Shown in pieces: positions 33,512 to 42,400 of a stretch of 64,000 nucleotides of DNA; the first letter of the stretch is position 1; each line of letters opens with the position of its first letter. The position numbers and the translations under genes were made by a program. This stretch comes from Collinsella sp. (GTDB lineage Bacteria; Actinomycetota; Coriobacteriia; Coriobacteriales; Coriobacteriaceae). The stretch lies in assembly GCA_031296755.1 (NCBI GenBank), contig JAUMMZ010000003.1:6941-70940 (forward strand). The letters run 5' to 3'. The notes beneath the pieces are model-generated. The model did no database searches. It had not been told where the DNA came from and saw only the letters and a list, made by a program, of their open reading frames with translations.

Positions 33512-33960
33512 TGGGACGGGCTTTCCGGATGGGCAGGCTTTCGAAAAATGCGTCCCGGAATTTGCCTTTGGAATGGGACGTAGTTTCCCGTTGAGGTGCT
33601 TTGCGGAAAGTGCATCCCACTCTGGGCGGTCGAAGTGGGACACACTTTCCCAAAGGCGCTCCAACGGGAAATTGCGTCCCATTATTCGGTCAAGAAACGG
33701 GATGCATTTTCCCAATGAGAGCAAAACCGGAAAATGCATCCCACAATCAGCCCTCAAAGTGGGACGCCGTTTCCCAATGAGGCTCAAGCGGAAAATGCAT
33801 CCCGGAATTTGCGCTCAAAGTGGGATGCGGTTTCCGGTTGAGGGTCTAAGGGGAAAGTGCGTCCCAGAATCGACGCTTGAAATGGGATGCAGTTTCCCGA
33901 TGAGGCACTCGACGGAAAATACATCCCAGAAATGGCCTTTGAGCTGGGATAAGATTTCCG
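33512..33960. repeat. Array of eight 62-bp units built from alternating-strand 31-bp half-units
   Basis: A forward motif of the form TGGGAYGCNNTTTCC recurs at 33512, 33574, 33636, 33698, 33760, 33821, 33883 and 33945. Between successive copies lies its reverse complement, GGAAARTGCRTCCCA. Fifteen-base motifs and 16-base spacers alternate with almost no drift. Because 62 is not a multiple of three and stops abound, the array is not coding. A matching array follows the surface protein gene at 38260-38620. Confidence 0.85.
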
Positions 33961-33978
33961 CGGTATCTCGGATTCTCA

Positions 33979-34013
33979 AAAATGAGACACGCCGTTGGCG
34001 AAAATGAGACACG
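33979..34013. repeat. Direct repeat AAAATGAGACACG
   Basis: Two exact copies lie at 33979-33991 and 34001-34013, and the first eight bases recur at 34044 over the start codon of the surface protein. It may be a regulatory repeat in the promoter/leader. Confidence 0.5.
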
Positions 34014-34046
34014 TGATATCGGGCATCGGATGTATCATTTGCAAAA

Positions 34047-37000
34047 ATGAGTCCACTCCACTCGAGTAAAGCGATGTCCCTCATGTACGTTCCACACCCC
34101 CGTATCCGTAGGCTGTCGAAAATCCCGCTTGTTGGGACGGCGGCGCTTGCTGCGTTGATCGCCACGAGCGTCGCCTGCTTCACGGCCACGCCCCAGGTTG
34201 CCCAGGCGGCAGACGCGCCCGCAATCACCGATATGACCGAGCAGGATTATCAAGCCCTGGGTCTGGGCACGAGCGAGGACATTCCGGCCGATACCGTTGG
34301 CCCCTATTCCACTGATACCCCCACGACGTTTGCCACGCGCAGCGAGGTCTATATGGCAGCTAACGGTAGCCATGGCAATCGCTACACTCTGCGCGACAAG
34401 CTCGAGAACGTCGAGCGCGGTGACATTGGCGGCAGCAGCAAACTCACCGATGGCTATGGAAGTGTGTGGGGCGCCGCAAAGTTCTGGCAAAACGTCAACA
34501 ACTTCGATACGAACAGCGATCTCTACAAGCATAGCGACTACGGTGGCGGCACCTGGTCGTACCTAAGCAACAATGAGTCCTCAACAGTACTCGCCAACGA
34601 CAACAACGGTTTCTCGGGCATTCACGCCACGAGTGTTGAGTTCTGCAGCGACGCCAGCACGGGCAAAAAGAGCCGCGTTGCCGAGCTCCGTGCCTACGGC
34701 GACAGTTCCTCCACGACGATTGACGGCAAGTCATACGCCGGAAAGGTTGAGCTGGTCCTCTACTCGTTTAGCAACGGGCGCACGCGCACTCTCGACACAC
34801 ACCTGCCGGTGACGGTCAACACTAATATGATGTACGAAGGCCGTTTTAAGTACCTGGATGCCGGTTACCTGCAAGAGCACGACGCCGTCTTTGATGTCGA
34901 GGCGGGCGATGTCGATGGCGACGGCGTCGACGAGCTTTTTGTCTACGCGGGCTGCTATGTCGACGAGAACGGCGTGCGCAAGGCTGTAGTCGACATGTAT
35001 GACTTGGAGGGCGGCAACTGGAAGCAAAGCGTCGTCAAGATCGATGCCGGTAACGCCGCGGACTACACCACGCACAACAAGGGCGGGAACGACTCCTGGA
35101 CGCAGCTTCAGTCAGCTCCTGTCGTTTCGCTAGCGGCCGGCGACCTCGATCGCGATTTTTGCGATGACCTCGCCATCGTGGTCTCGGCACCCTACGGCAA
35201 GAAGAATATTGATAAGTCGACGCATTGCGAGCTGTTTTCGTGGGATGCATCCAAGGGTGCGCTCGTCCATGTCGATGCTCTGGGCGACGCGGGCGCAATC
35301 TCCCTCTCCGCGAACGGCAAGACCATGGTCGCTGCGAATGCGACGTTCGGCACGTTTGCCGCCTACGATGAAGAAGGAAAGAAGACGGGTGAAACCGTCA
35401 CGGGCCTTATTCTTGCGGGCTATGACTGGCAACGCAGCGCTTTTGATTACGGCGCTTCTGACGGCAGCAAGGGGCTGTACGGCGCGCTGTACCGCTACGC
35501 GTATTTTGACTCGGAGTCTGGCGAGTTCAAGCTTTCCGATTGTAAGGAATACAGAGACGGGCTCCTCGCCTCCTATGGGCTGATGCATGTGCCCAACAGC
35601 GCATGGAAGGATAGCGCTCAGGATAAGCGCTATCCGTGCACCTTGGCGCCTATTGCCCTTGCCACTGCCAACCTTGACGGCCTGTCCGAGCAGCTGGCGG
35701 TCGACGAGGTGCTCGTGGGCGGCGATGTGTTCCGCGACTTTGCCTGCAACACGGCACAGAGCGGGGCTCAGGGCTTGGGGTCCATGGTCGGAACCATGAG
35801 CATGAGCGGTCAGCAATACAACAGCAGCAACAAGCATGACCACAAGGGTATAGAGCAGGTGTGGATCAGCGACGTCAAGGCGGGTAGCGTCTCGGGTTCG
35901 GACCGCTATAACGAGAGCTTTATCGCCGTGGTGGGCAAGCACCGCGACGAGGACCTGCGCAAGAACGATGACTACTATTGGATGACCGCCTCGCATTTTT
36001 CGCTCGACGAGAACGGAAAGGTGCGCCGCGGCGAGGAGCAGGTGATTAGCGAGAGCAACCGTCGCGGCACTACCTACGGCACATTTATCTCGCTCGCGCT
36101 GCCCGATGTCGACAACGACAGCGTCAAGATCACGTACAAGGACCGCTACAAGGTCTATACCAACCCGCGCGTGCTTGCCGTGCTGCAGGATGCGCCCTAT
36201 GTTGAGGATCTGGAGCAGGCATACGGCTATCTGGTGTTGGGCGGCACGTCATACGGAGAGGAAAAGGGCACGGGGACATCCCAGGGCTATACCATTGGCG
36301 CCGAGTTGGGCGTTGCCGTCGAGGTGCAGACCGGTCCGCCCCTGGTCGCGATGAATGCTTCAGTCGATTTTGCCGCCGAGGGATGCTATGACTACCGGAG
36401 CGAGCGCACGGTCAGCGCAAGCGTAAGCTATGAGTCGCATGCCGGCGAGGGTGACAAGGCCGTGCTCTACACGATTCCGATGGTCTATTACGAGTATGAG
36501 ATCGAAAATGAGGAAACTGGTGGCAAGGGCGTGATGGCGGCGCCCGTGTCGCTCGGCGCGCAGACCTCGGTCGTTAATGTCGAGGCCTATGACCGCATTG
36601 CCAAACAGCACAATATGACGCCGCTCAGCTACTTTTTGACCAACCGGTCGGGAGAACCCGGAACCTATCAAACGACGCTCAACGGCGAGACTCCCGTTGG
36701 GGATTCCTTTGGCCTGGGCAAGCCTGGCGTAACGCGCGCCTACACGCACGATGGGTTTAACGGCGCCGCCGCGCAGTCGGGGGCGAGCATTGAGCAGACC
36801 ATCGAAGTCGAGGAGGGCAAGGAGCAGGAGCTCGAGCTCGGCTTGACGCTGAACGGCAGCGTTGTCATGGGCGCGAAGCTCGCAAAGCACGAGTTGTTTG
36901 GCGGCCTGTGCTTTGGTGCCAACGCCGGCTTTACTACGGGGAACTCCTCGAGTGAATCGACCGAATACGGCGGCACCGTCGACAACCTGCCCGAGGCCGC

Positions 37001-38171
37001 GCAGGGCAAGTACGGTTTTGTGTGGCGTCTGGGCGTCAACGCGGTGGATGTCGACAAGTTCGAGGCAGACTCGGGCGACAAGCTCGGCACCAAGGACACC
37101 GACCAGTTCTGGATCGTGGGCTATGACGTTAAGGACGTCGAGATGCCCGACGCGCCGGCCGTGACGGGCTTTACGGCAAACGCCGTCGATTCGACCAGCG
37201 TTACGTTTAGCTGGGACGATGTGCTCGCAAACAAGAGTGGCTTTAGCTACGGCGTGGGCATGCTGCAGAGCAATGCGGCGGATGCGGTCGTCAATAGCTG
37301 GAAGATTGCCGACAACACGCAGACCTCGCTCAAGTGGGATGGGCTGCAGCCCAATACGGAGTATCGATTCGCCATCGCCGCCGTTAAGAATGGATCCACG
37401 ACCGAAACAGGTATTCGCTCGGCAATCATCACGGTCAAGACCATGCCCGATGGCATGACGATGACCGTGAGCGGACCTGCGGCGGATGCTGCGGAGGGGT
37501 CGGATCTTGGATACGACTCTTCGGTTGAGCGCACGGCGGGAAGCCACCTGACGCTCTCGGCGATTGGCCATGTGAAGCAACTCGGTGCCGACGATAGCGA
37601 AACAGGGCTGGCACCGACCTATATGTGGTACCGCAAGGGCCGCGGCGAGACAGAGTTTAAGCTCGTGGGTGCCGATGGCAACCTCGCGGCTGGAACGGCC
37701 TCAAAGCTCGAGATTGACCTGACCGCAGACGATGACGGTGCGCAGTATTACTGCCACGTGGGATACAACGACGTGGGCCTCGACACCGGCACGACGCTCG
37801 TGAATATCGAGGCCGAGGAGACGGCGCCCACAACGGTGAACGCCACCCCGATCCGCACGCGCCGCCTGTTCTCACAGGCAAGTGCGGGCGCCAAGAAGTT
37901 CCTGGACCATACGCTGGTAAACACCGCCGGCCCAACCGATTCCGAAGGCTCAAAGGACCCCGAGACTCCTGAGACCCCGACGAACCCGGACAAGCCCAAG
38001 TCCGACAACGGAGCTAAGACCGACACCAAGGTCAAGACTACGACCACAGCGAAGAACCTCGCAAACACCGGCGACCAAACATTCGCCCTAGTCGCCACCG
38101 CAGCAGCAGCGGGAGCAGCGCTCGTAGTGATAGCCCTCATCATGCTGATCAAGCGCCGCAAGACCCACTAG
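34047..38171 (+). CDS. Large LPXTG-type cell-wall-anchored surface protein with FG-GAP-like, Fn3 and Ig-like regions
   Basis: This 1374-residue exported protein has a signal peptide with basic region RIRRLSK, a hydrophobic core and probable cleavage after VAQA (residue 54). Four Asp-rich loops resembling FG-GAP/VCBS calcium sites occur near residues 290 (DVDGDGVDE), 366 (DLDRDFCDD), 540 and 684, suggesting a beta-propeller. A fibronectin type III domain spans about 1031-1131 and an Ig-like domain (YMWYRKG, QYYCHVGY) follows. A Pro/Thr/Lys wall-spanning linker leads to a sortase-type LANTG motif at 1338, a membrane helix and a KRRK tail. The start is uncertain: ATGs at 34074 and 34083 are alternatives, and none has a strong ribosome site. 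Adhesion or ligand binding is inferred. Repeat blocks flank it on both sides. Confidence 0.85.
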   Translation: MSPLHSSKAMSLMYVPHPRIRRLSKIPLVGTAALAALIATSVACFTATPQVAQAADAPAITDMTEQDYQALGLGTSEDIPADTVGPYSTDTPTTFATRSEVYMAANGSHGNRYTLRDKLENVERGDIGGSSKLTDGYGSVWGAAKFWQNVNNFDTNSDLYKHSDYGGGTWSYLSNNESSTVLANDNNGFSGIHATSVEFCSDASTGKKSRVAELRAYGDSSSTTIDGKSYAGKVELVLYSFSNGRTRTLDTHLPVTVNTNMMYEGRFKYLDAGYLQEHDAVFDVEAGDVDGDGVDELFVYAGCYVDENGVRKAVVDMYDLEGGNWKQSVVKIDAGNAADYTTHNKGGNDSWTQLQSAPVVSLAAGDLDRDFCDDLAIVVSAPYGKKNIDKSTHCELFSWDASKGALVHVDALGDAGAISLSANGKTMVAANATFGTFAAYDEEGKKTGETVTGLILAGYDWQRSAFDYGASDGSKGLYGALYRYAYFDSESGEFKLSDCKEYRDGLLASYGLMHVPNSAWKDSAQDKRYPCTLAPIALATANLDGLSEQLAVDEVLVGGDVFRDFACNTAQSGAQGLGSMVGTMSMSGQQYNSSNKHDHKGIEQVWISDVKAGSVSGSDRYNESFIAVVGKHRDEDLRKNDDYYWMTASHFSLDENGKVRRGEEQVISESNRRGTTYGTFISLALPDVDNDSVKITYKDRYKVYTNPRVLAVLQDAPYVEDLEQAYGYLVLGGTSYGEEKGTGTSQGYTIGAELGVAVEVQTGPPLVAMNASVDFAAEGCYDYRSERTVSASVSYESHAGEGDKAVLYTIPMVYYEYEIENEETGGKGVMAAPVSLGAQTSVVNVEAYDRIAKQHNMTPLSYFLTNRSGEPGTYQTTLNGETPVGDSFGLGKPGVTRAYTHDGFNGAAAQSGASIEQTIEVEEGKEQELELGLTLNGSVVMGAKLAKHELFGGLCFGANAGFTTGNSSSESTEYGGTVDNLPEAAQGKYGFVWRLGVNAVDVDKFEADSGDKLGTKDTDQFWIVGYDVKDVEMPDAPAVTGFTANAVDSTSVTFSWDDVLANKSGFSYGVGMLQSNAADAVVNSWKIADNTQTSLKWDGLQPNTEYRFAIAAVKNGSTTETGIRSAIITVKTMPDGMTMTVSGPAADAAEGSDLGYDSSVERTAGSHLTLSAIGHVKQLGADDSETGLAPTYMWYRKGRGETEFKLVGADGNLAAGTASKLEIDLTADDDGAQYYCHVGYNDVGLDTGTTLVNIEAEETAPTTVNATPIRTRRLFSQASAGAKKFLDHTLVNTAGPTDSEGSKDPETPETPTNPDKPKSDNGAKTDTKVKTTTTAKNLANTGDQTFALVATAAAAGAALVVIALIMLIKRRKTH

Positions 38172-38197
38172 TAGCCAGTCGAACATATCGACAACCC

Positions 38198-38237
38198 AAA
38201 AACCCGGGTAGCCAAAAAACAGGCCACCCGGGTTTTC
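38198..38237 (+). terminator. Terminator of the surface protein gene
   Basis: AAAAACCCGGGTAGCC pairs with GGCCACCCGGGTTTTC (one mismatch) around AAAAAACA and ends in TTTTCTG. Confidence 0.8.
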
Positions 38238-38259
38238 TGTTGAGTGGAGACTCCGCAAG

Positions 38260-38620
38260 CGGAAACTGCATCCCACGATTAGCGCCCGGAACGGGACACA
38301 TTTTCCGTCAAGCCCTCATCCGGAAAATCCATCCCAGTTTGAGCGCCCAGACCGGGACGCACTTTCCCAAAGGGTCCTCAACGGGAAACTGCGTCCCATA
38401 ATTAGGCCGAGAAATGGGATGAACTTTCCCAATGAGAGCCAACCGGAAACCACGTCCCAGAATCAGCCCCCAAAGTGGGACGCACTTTCCCAAAGGGTCC
38501 TCAACGGGAAAATACATCCCGGAATCCAGCTGAATAGTGGGACACACTTTCCCAATCAGGTCCCAAGCGGAAACTGCATCCCATTCCAGACAAGAATTCC
38601 GGGACACGCTTTCCGGATAC
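38260..38620. repeat. Second array of 62-bp alternating-strand units
   Basis: The forward motif recurs at 38292, 38353, 38415, 38476, 38538 and 38600 with 61-62 bp steps, interleaved with its reverse complement. The units belong to the same family as 33512-33960 but are individually diverged. The array lies between the surface protein terminator and copy F of the nested element. Confidence 0.85.
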
Positions 38621-38701
38621 AAACAAGGCCGCATGACGTGGCCTTCAGCTTATATATGTTCAGCAGATGCCCCCATGACAAGCCGCGCTTCAACACCGAG
38701 G

Positions 38702-38832
38702 CGTCTGCCCGGCGACGCGGAACGTAAGGTTCATCGCGAGTTCCGCACGAGCCGGAGAGCACTTAATGTGCTCTCCGTGCGAGCAGGACTGTCCGAGCAG
38801 GGAACCTTACGTTCCGCGCCGCCGGGCAGACG
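38702..38832. other. Nested inverted-repeat element, copy F (right of surface protein gene)
   Basis: The outer arms 38702-38731 and 38803-38832 pair at 29 of 30 positions. The inner hairpin GGAGAGCAC-TTAAT-GTGCTCTCC spans 38754-38776. The core matches the reverse complement of copy E, so the two copies face each other across about 5.3 kb. There is no ORF. Confidence 0.75.
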
Positions 38833-38851
38833 AACCAGTTAAGACGTGTCG

Positions 38852-41152
38852 CTACTTGATCTTGGTTGTTCCCGGCGCCAGGTTGGGGTCGGTTTCGTTG
38901 GCCTCGGTCTGGAAGTGCTCGGTATACACGTTCTTGCCGTCGCGGAACATCTCGTAGTACTGCATCTTGGCGTAATCCTCGCGTGCCTTGGTGGCAGCCG
39001 CGGCGGCGTCGTCGTCACCGGTGACGTTGGAGGAGAGCGCCCAGCGCAGGCTGGCGTCCTCGTAGCCGACGGAGTTGATGGCGGGCAGCGACTCGCGCAG
39101 CGTCATGTGCGCTTTCTGGTAGTCGGAGAGAGGTGCGCCGATCAGCTGCATCAGCTGGGTGGACAGATAGTTGGTGGACAGGTCGTCGACCTCGCTTGTC
39201 TGGTCGCAGCCGGCAACGTCGTAGTTGGCCCAAATGATGTAGTCGGTCTGCCACAAGCGCTCCTGGTGGGTGGCGTCATCCTCGTCGGTAAACCACTTGT
39301 CGTTGAACTTGGACGGGAAGAACGGCTGATGGTCGCCCCAGAACACCACGACCACCTTGCGATCGAGTTTGTTCAGGGCGTTGAGGAAGTAGCGCAGCGC
39401 CTGGTCGGACTGCTCAATGCACGAGACGTACTCGTCGACATCGGACAACGTGCCGTCCTCGACAGTCTTGGCGTCCAGGTCGGTCGTGTCGATGTTCAGG
39501 TGCATCTGCTTATCTGCCGGCAGTAGACCCGTATCGTAGCCCGAGTGGTTCTGCATGGTCACGTCGAAGATAAACTGCGGATCGGCGTTCTGGTCGAGCA
39601 GCTCAAGAATCTTGTCGTAGGTAGCCTGGTCGGTCACCATACCGCGCAGGGTGTCGGCGCCCTGGAAATCGTTGATAGACAGGAACTGGTCAAAGCCAAA
39701 GTCCTTGTAGACGTTCTCGCGGTTCCAGTTGGTCGCGTGGTTGGGGTGCATGGCCGTGGTGGAATAGCCGAGCGATTTGAATTGCTCTGCCAGGTTCCCG
39801 GTCGTTTCCATGTTGTAGATGGTGTAGGGGTACACGCCCGAGCCCAGGTTGGCCATGGAGTTGCCGGTCATAAACTCAAACTCGGTATTGGCGGTGCCAC
39901 CGCCGTAGGCGCTCACGTAGAGCTTGCCGCGGCTGAGGCAGTTGGACAGGTTCTTAAAGTACTGCGGTCCCTCGTAGCCGGCGCGCATGTTCTGGTAGAT
40001 CGAAAGATCCGAGAAGGTTTCGTTCATGATGGCGATGACCGTGGGCTTCTCACTGTCGAACTGCTCCTGGGCGGCAGTGCGGGCGTCGCTTGTGGCGGCA
40101 TCGGACTTGTCGTAGGCCTTGGCGTACTTTTTGAGCGTGACCTTGGCGTCGTCGGCGGAGTAATCGGCGGGTTTGGGCGGCTTGATGGACTGCGCTGCAC
40201 TAATAAAAGCAGGCAGGTAGCCCTCGCGCCAGTAGCTCTCGAGCGGGCGCCAGGTGTAGACGGTGATGCCGAGAGTGTTGTAGTAGTCGATAAGCGCGAC
40301 GTGCGCGGTCACGCCGCCCAGGCAAAGCACGGCGACGAGCAGGTTGGTGAGCAGCATGCGCTTGGCGTTGGCGGCACCCTTCTGACGGTGCGGTGCTACC
40401 AGGCCGGCGTACTCGCATAGCAGCATGGCGATGGCGGTAAAGCCCATGGACAGCACGCAGAACAGCGAGATCGAGAAGGTGTAGCCGTTGCCGGCGACCG
40501 CGGCGGCGGTGGAGATGGCCGAAAGGTCGCCCGGCTGGATGGGCATGGATTTAAACGTGATGACGAAGAACTCGGCAATGCCTAGGACAAAGAGGGCGAA
40601 GGCCAGGACCGCGGGAGCCGCGCCGTGGCGCTGGAACAGGAAGAAAAGGCCGCTCATGAGTGCGGTGATGATAGCCCACTCGAGCAGGATGCACAGGGGG
40701 TAGACCCAGGTAAAGTCGTGGTTGGACGAGACCTCCATGCCCAACAGCGCAAAGACGCCGGCGAGCAGCAGGCACAAGACGGCGGCGACGAGCGGTTTGC
40801 CCACAAAGGCGCCGCGCAGGCGGGCGAGCTTGCCGGTGGGGGCGGGGACGTCGGGCTCGGCGAACGCAAAGACGCGCGGAGCGATGCGGTCGCGGGCGAT
40901 GCTGGCCCAGGCGCAACCGGTGAGAATGGCATTGGTCAGGATGAGCATCACAAAGGCGAGCGGCTCGTTTTGGGCGACGAGGCCCACGGCGCCCCAAATA
41001 GTCAAAAAGACCTGGAACAGACCAAAGGCGACGCTCCAGGCGATAGCGCCCTTGGCAACGGCGCCCGACTGCGCGCGAATGGCCTTGGCCTCGCGCAAGA
41101 CAAGGTAGACGGTCGCCGCAAGACCGACGAGCGAGATGGCGGCTGCGAACAT
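38852..41152 (-). CDS. LTA synthase-type membrane sulfatase-fold enzyme
   Basis: Proteins of this family transfer glycerol- or polyol-phosphate groups onto cell-surface polymers. The 766-residue protein has about eight N-terminal membrane helices (to about residue 310) and an extracellular sulfatase-fold domain. Metal and nucleophile residues are recognisable by comparison with LtaS: E378 in MNETFSDL, T420 in GGGTANTEFE and D607/H608 in WGDHQPFF. I chose the ATG at 41152, with GAGGAG seven bases upstream, over a GTG at 41167. It is a single-gene unit on the minus strand and could build a wall polymer near the surface protein. The exact substrate is unknown. Confidence 0.88.
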   Translation of the reverse strand: MFAAAISLVGLAATVYLVLREAKAIRAQSGAVAKGAIAWSVAFGLFQVFLTIWGAVGLVAQNEPLAFVMLILTNAILTGCAWASIARDRIAPRVFAFAEPDVPAPTGKLARLRGAFVGKPLVAAVLCLLLAGVFALLGMEVSSNHDFTWVYPLCILLEWAIITALMSGLFFLFQRHGAAPAVLAFALFVLGIAEFFVITFKSMPIQPGDLSAISTAAAVAGNGYTFSISLFCVLSMGFTAIAMLLCEYAGLVAPHRQKGAANAKRMLLTNLLVAVLCLGGVTAHVALIDYYNTLGITVYTWRPLESYWREGYLPAFISAAQSIKPPKPADYSADDAKVTLKKYAKAYDKSDAATSDARTAAQEQFDSEKPTVIAIMNETFSDLSIYQNMRAGYEGPQYFKNLSNCLSRGKLYVSAYGGGTANTEFEFMTGNSMANLGSGVYPYTIYNMETTGNLAEQFKSLGYSTTAMHPNHATNWNRENVYKDFGFDQFLSINDFQGADTLRGMVTDQATYDKILELLDQNADPQFIFDVTMQNHSGYDTGLLPADKQMHLNIDTTDLDAKTVEDGTLSDVDEYVSCIEQSDQALRYFLNALNKLDRKVVVVFWGDHQPFFPSKFNDKWFTDEDDATHQERLWQTDYIIWANYDVAGCDQTSEVDDLSTNYLSTQLMQLIGAPLSDYQKAHMTLRESLPAINSVGYEDASLRWALSSNVTGDDDAAAAATKAREDYAKMQYYEMFRDGKNVYTEHFQTEANETDPNLAPGTTKIK

Positions 41153-41366
41153 GCTGAGACTCCTCACAAACTTAAAACCTACGAAAGCGGGGGTTTACCC
41201 GATTGTTACCAAGATATGCGCTGCAATTGGTGGCTGCGCACAACAACCAGCCATATTAACGCGCACGTGTGGCGGTGTGGCGCAATGTAGTGGCGACCTG
41301 CGCGATAATGGACGGGAATTACACGGAAACGTAAAGGCTTCTTAAAGAATTGGCGAGGATAGAGCT

Positions 41367-42242
41367 ATGGGTGAGCAGGTTTGTATGACGGGCGTCGAGT
41401 GCTGCGGCGGAGCTGAGGGCGTGGATACGAACGGCTACCCGGTCGAGACCACGGGCAATGCGGTGCTGGACATTTTGGAGCATCGCTCGTCTACGCGTGC
41501 CTTCGCGCGCGATGACGACGACCGTCCCGTGGCGGTGACCGACGAGCAGCGTGCGGCGATTCTGCATGCGGCGAGCCGCGCGCCGTCGGCGGGTGCCATG
41601 ATGATGTATTCCATCGTGAGCATCCGTGAGCAGGCTACGCTCGACCGCCTGGCCGACCTGTGCGACCACCAGCCCATGATCGCTAAGGCGCCCTGGGCAC
41701 TAATATTTGTGGTCGATTATGCCAAGTGGATCGATCTGTTTGAGCACGTGGGCTGCTTTGAGCCAGAGTTTGTAGAGCGTACGGGCAAGTCGCCCCGTCG
41801 TGCACCGGGTCTGGGCGACTTTGCCATTGCGGCGCAGGACGCCGTGATCGCCGCGCAAAACGCCGTGGTTGCCGCCGAGGCCCTGGGGCTGGGGAGCTGC
41901 TATATCGGTGATATCGTCGAGAATGCCGAGGAAGTTGCCGAGCTGCTCGATCTGCCGCCCTATACCATGCCGCTGTCGATGCTCATCATCGGCACGCCCC
42001 GTAAGGAGCGTCCGGCCATTGCGCATCCCGTGGTGAACCTGGTGCACGAGGAGCGCTACTGCCGCGCCGATGCCGCGACTATGGATGCTCAGGTGGCCGA
42101 GATGGATGCGATGTTCCGTCCGCATGCCCGCGAGGTGGGCGAGCGCGTGGTGGATATCTACACCCGCAAACACACCAGTCCCTTTATGGCCGAGATGAGT
42201 CGCTCCATGGAGTGGTGGTTCAAAAACTGGCTCGGAAAATGA
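41367..42242 (+). CDS. Nitroreductase-family flavoprotein (long type)
   Basis: This 291-residue FMN-dependent oxidoreductase contains the N-terminal EHRSSTRAFARDD block, the APSAGAMMMYSIVSI FMN-contact region, GLGSCYIGDIVENAEE and LIIGTPRKERP. A C-terminal extension of about 60 residues ends with aromatic-rich MEWWFKNWLGK. An N-terminal segment before residue 30 contains cysteines (CCGG). It is not closely similar to the shorter nitroreductase at 16155. The role is unknown. A REP-like palindrome follows the stop. Confidence 0.85.
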   Translation: MGEQVCMTGVECCGGAEGVDTNGYPVETTGNAVLDILEHRSSTRAFARDDDDRPVAVTDEQRAAILHAASRAPSAGAMMMYSIVSIREQATLDRLADLCDHQPMIAKAPWALIFVVDYAKWIDLFEHVGCFEPEFVERTGKSPRRAPGLGDFAIAAQDAVIAAQNAVVAAEALGLGSCYIGDIVENAEEVAELLDLPPYTMPLSMLIIGTPRKERPAIAHPVVNLVHEERYCRADAATMDAQVAEMDAMFRPHAREVGERVVDIYTRKHTSPFMAEMSRSMEWWFKNWLGK

Positions 42243-42244
42243 CG

Positions 42245-42277
42245 AATGTGACAAGGGAACAGTCCCTTTGTCACATT
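42245..42277. repeat. REP-like palindrome, TGTGACAAA family, copy 2
   Basis: AATGTGACAAGGGAACAG followed by TCCCTTTGTCACATT, starting three bases after the nitroreductase stop codon. Confidence 0.75.
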
Positions 42278-42400
42278 CCATATCGCCGCGGTAGCCTAAA
42301 GACTGTATAAATCTTTATCTAGCTGGGAAAACAGTGCATTAAAACATGGGCCGATTACCTATAATCCCCTCGAACGTTAAAGTTGGGAGGAAACCGGCTT

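Noticed and set aside
33512..33960. CRISPR array
   Set aside because: Repeats are diverged, alternate in strand, are only 15 bases long, and the 'spacers' are themselves similar to each other. No cas genes are in the window.
42280..42400. c-di-AMP or K+ riboswitch upstream of kup
   Set aside because: The gap from the TATAAT box to the start codon is only about 35 bases, too short for a riboswitch, and no conserved core is visible.
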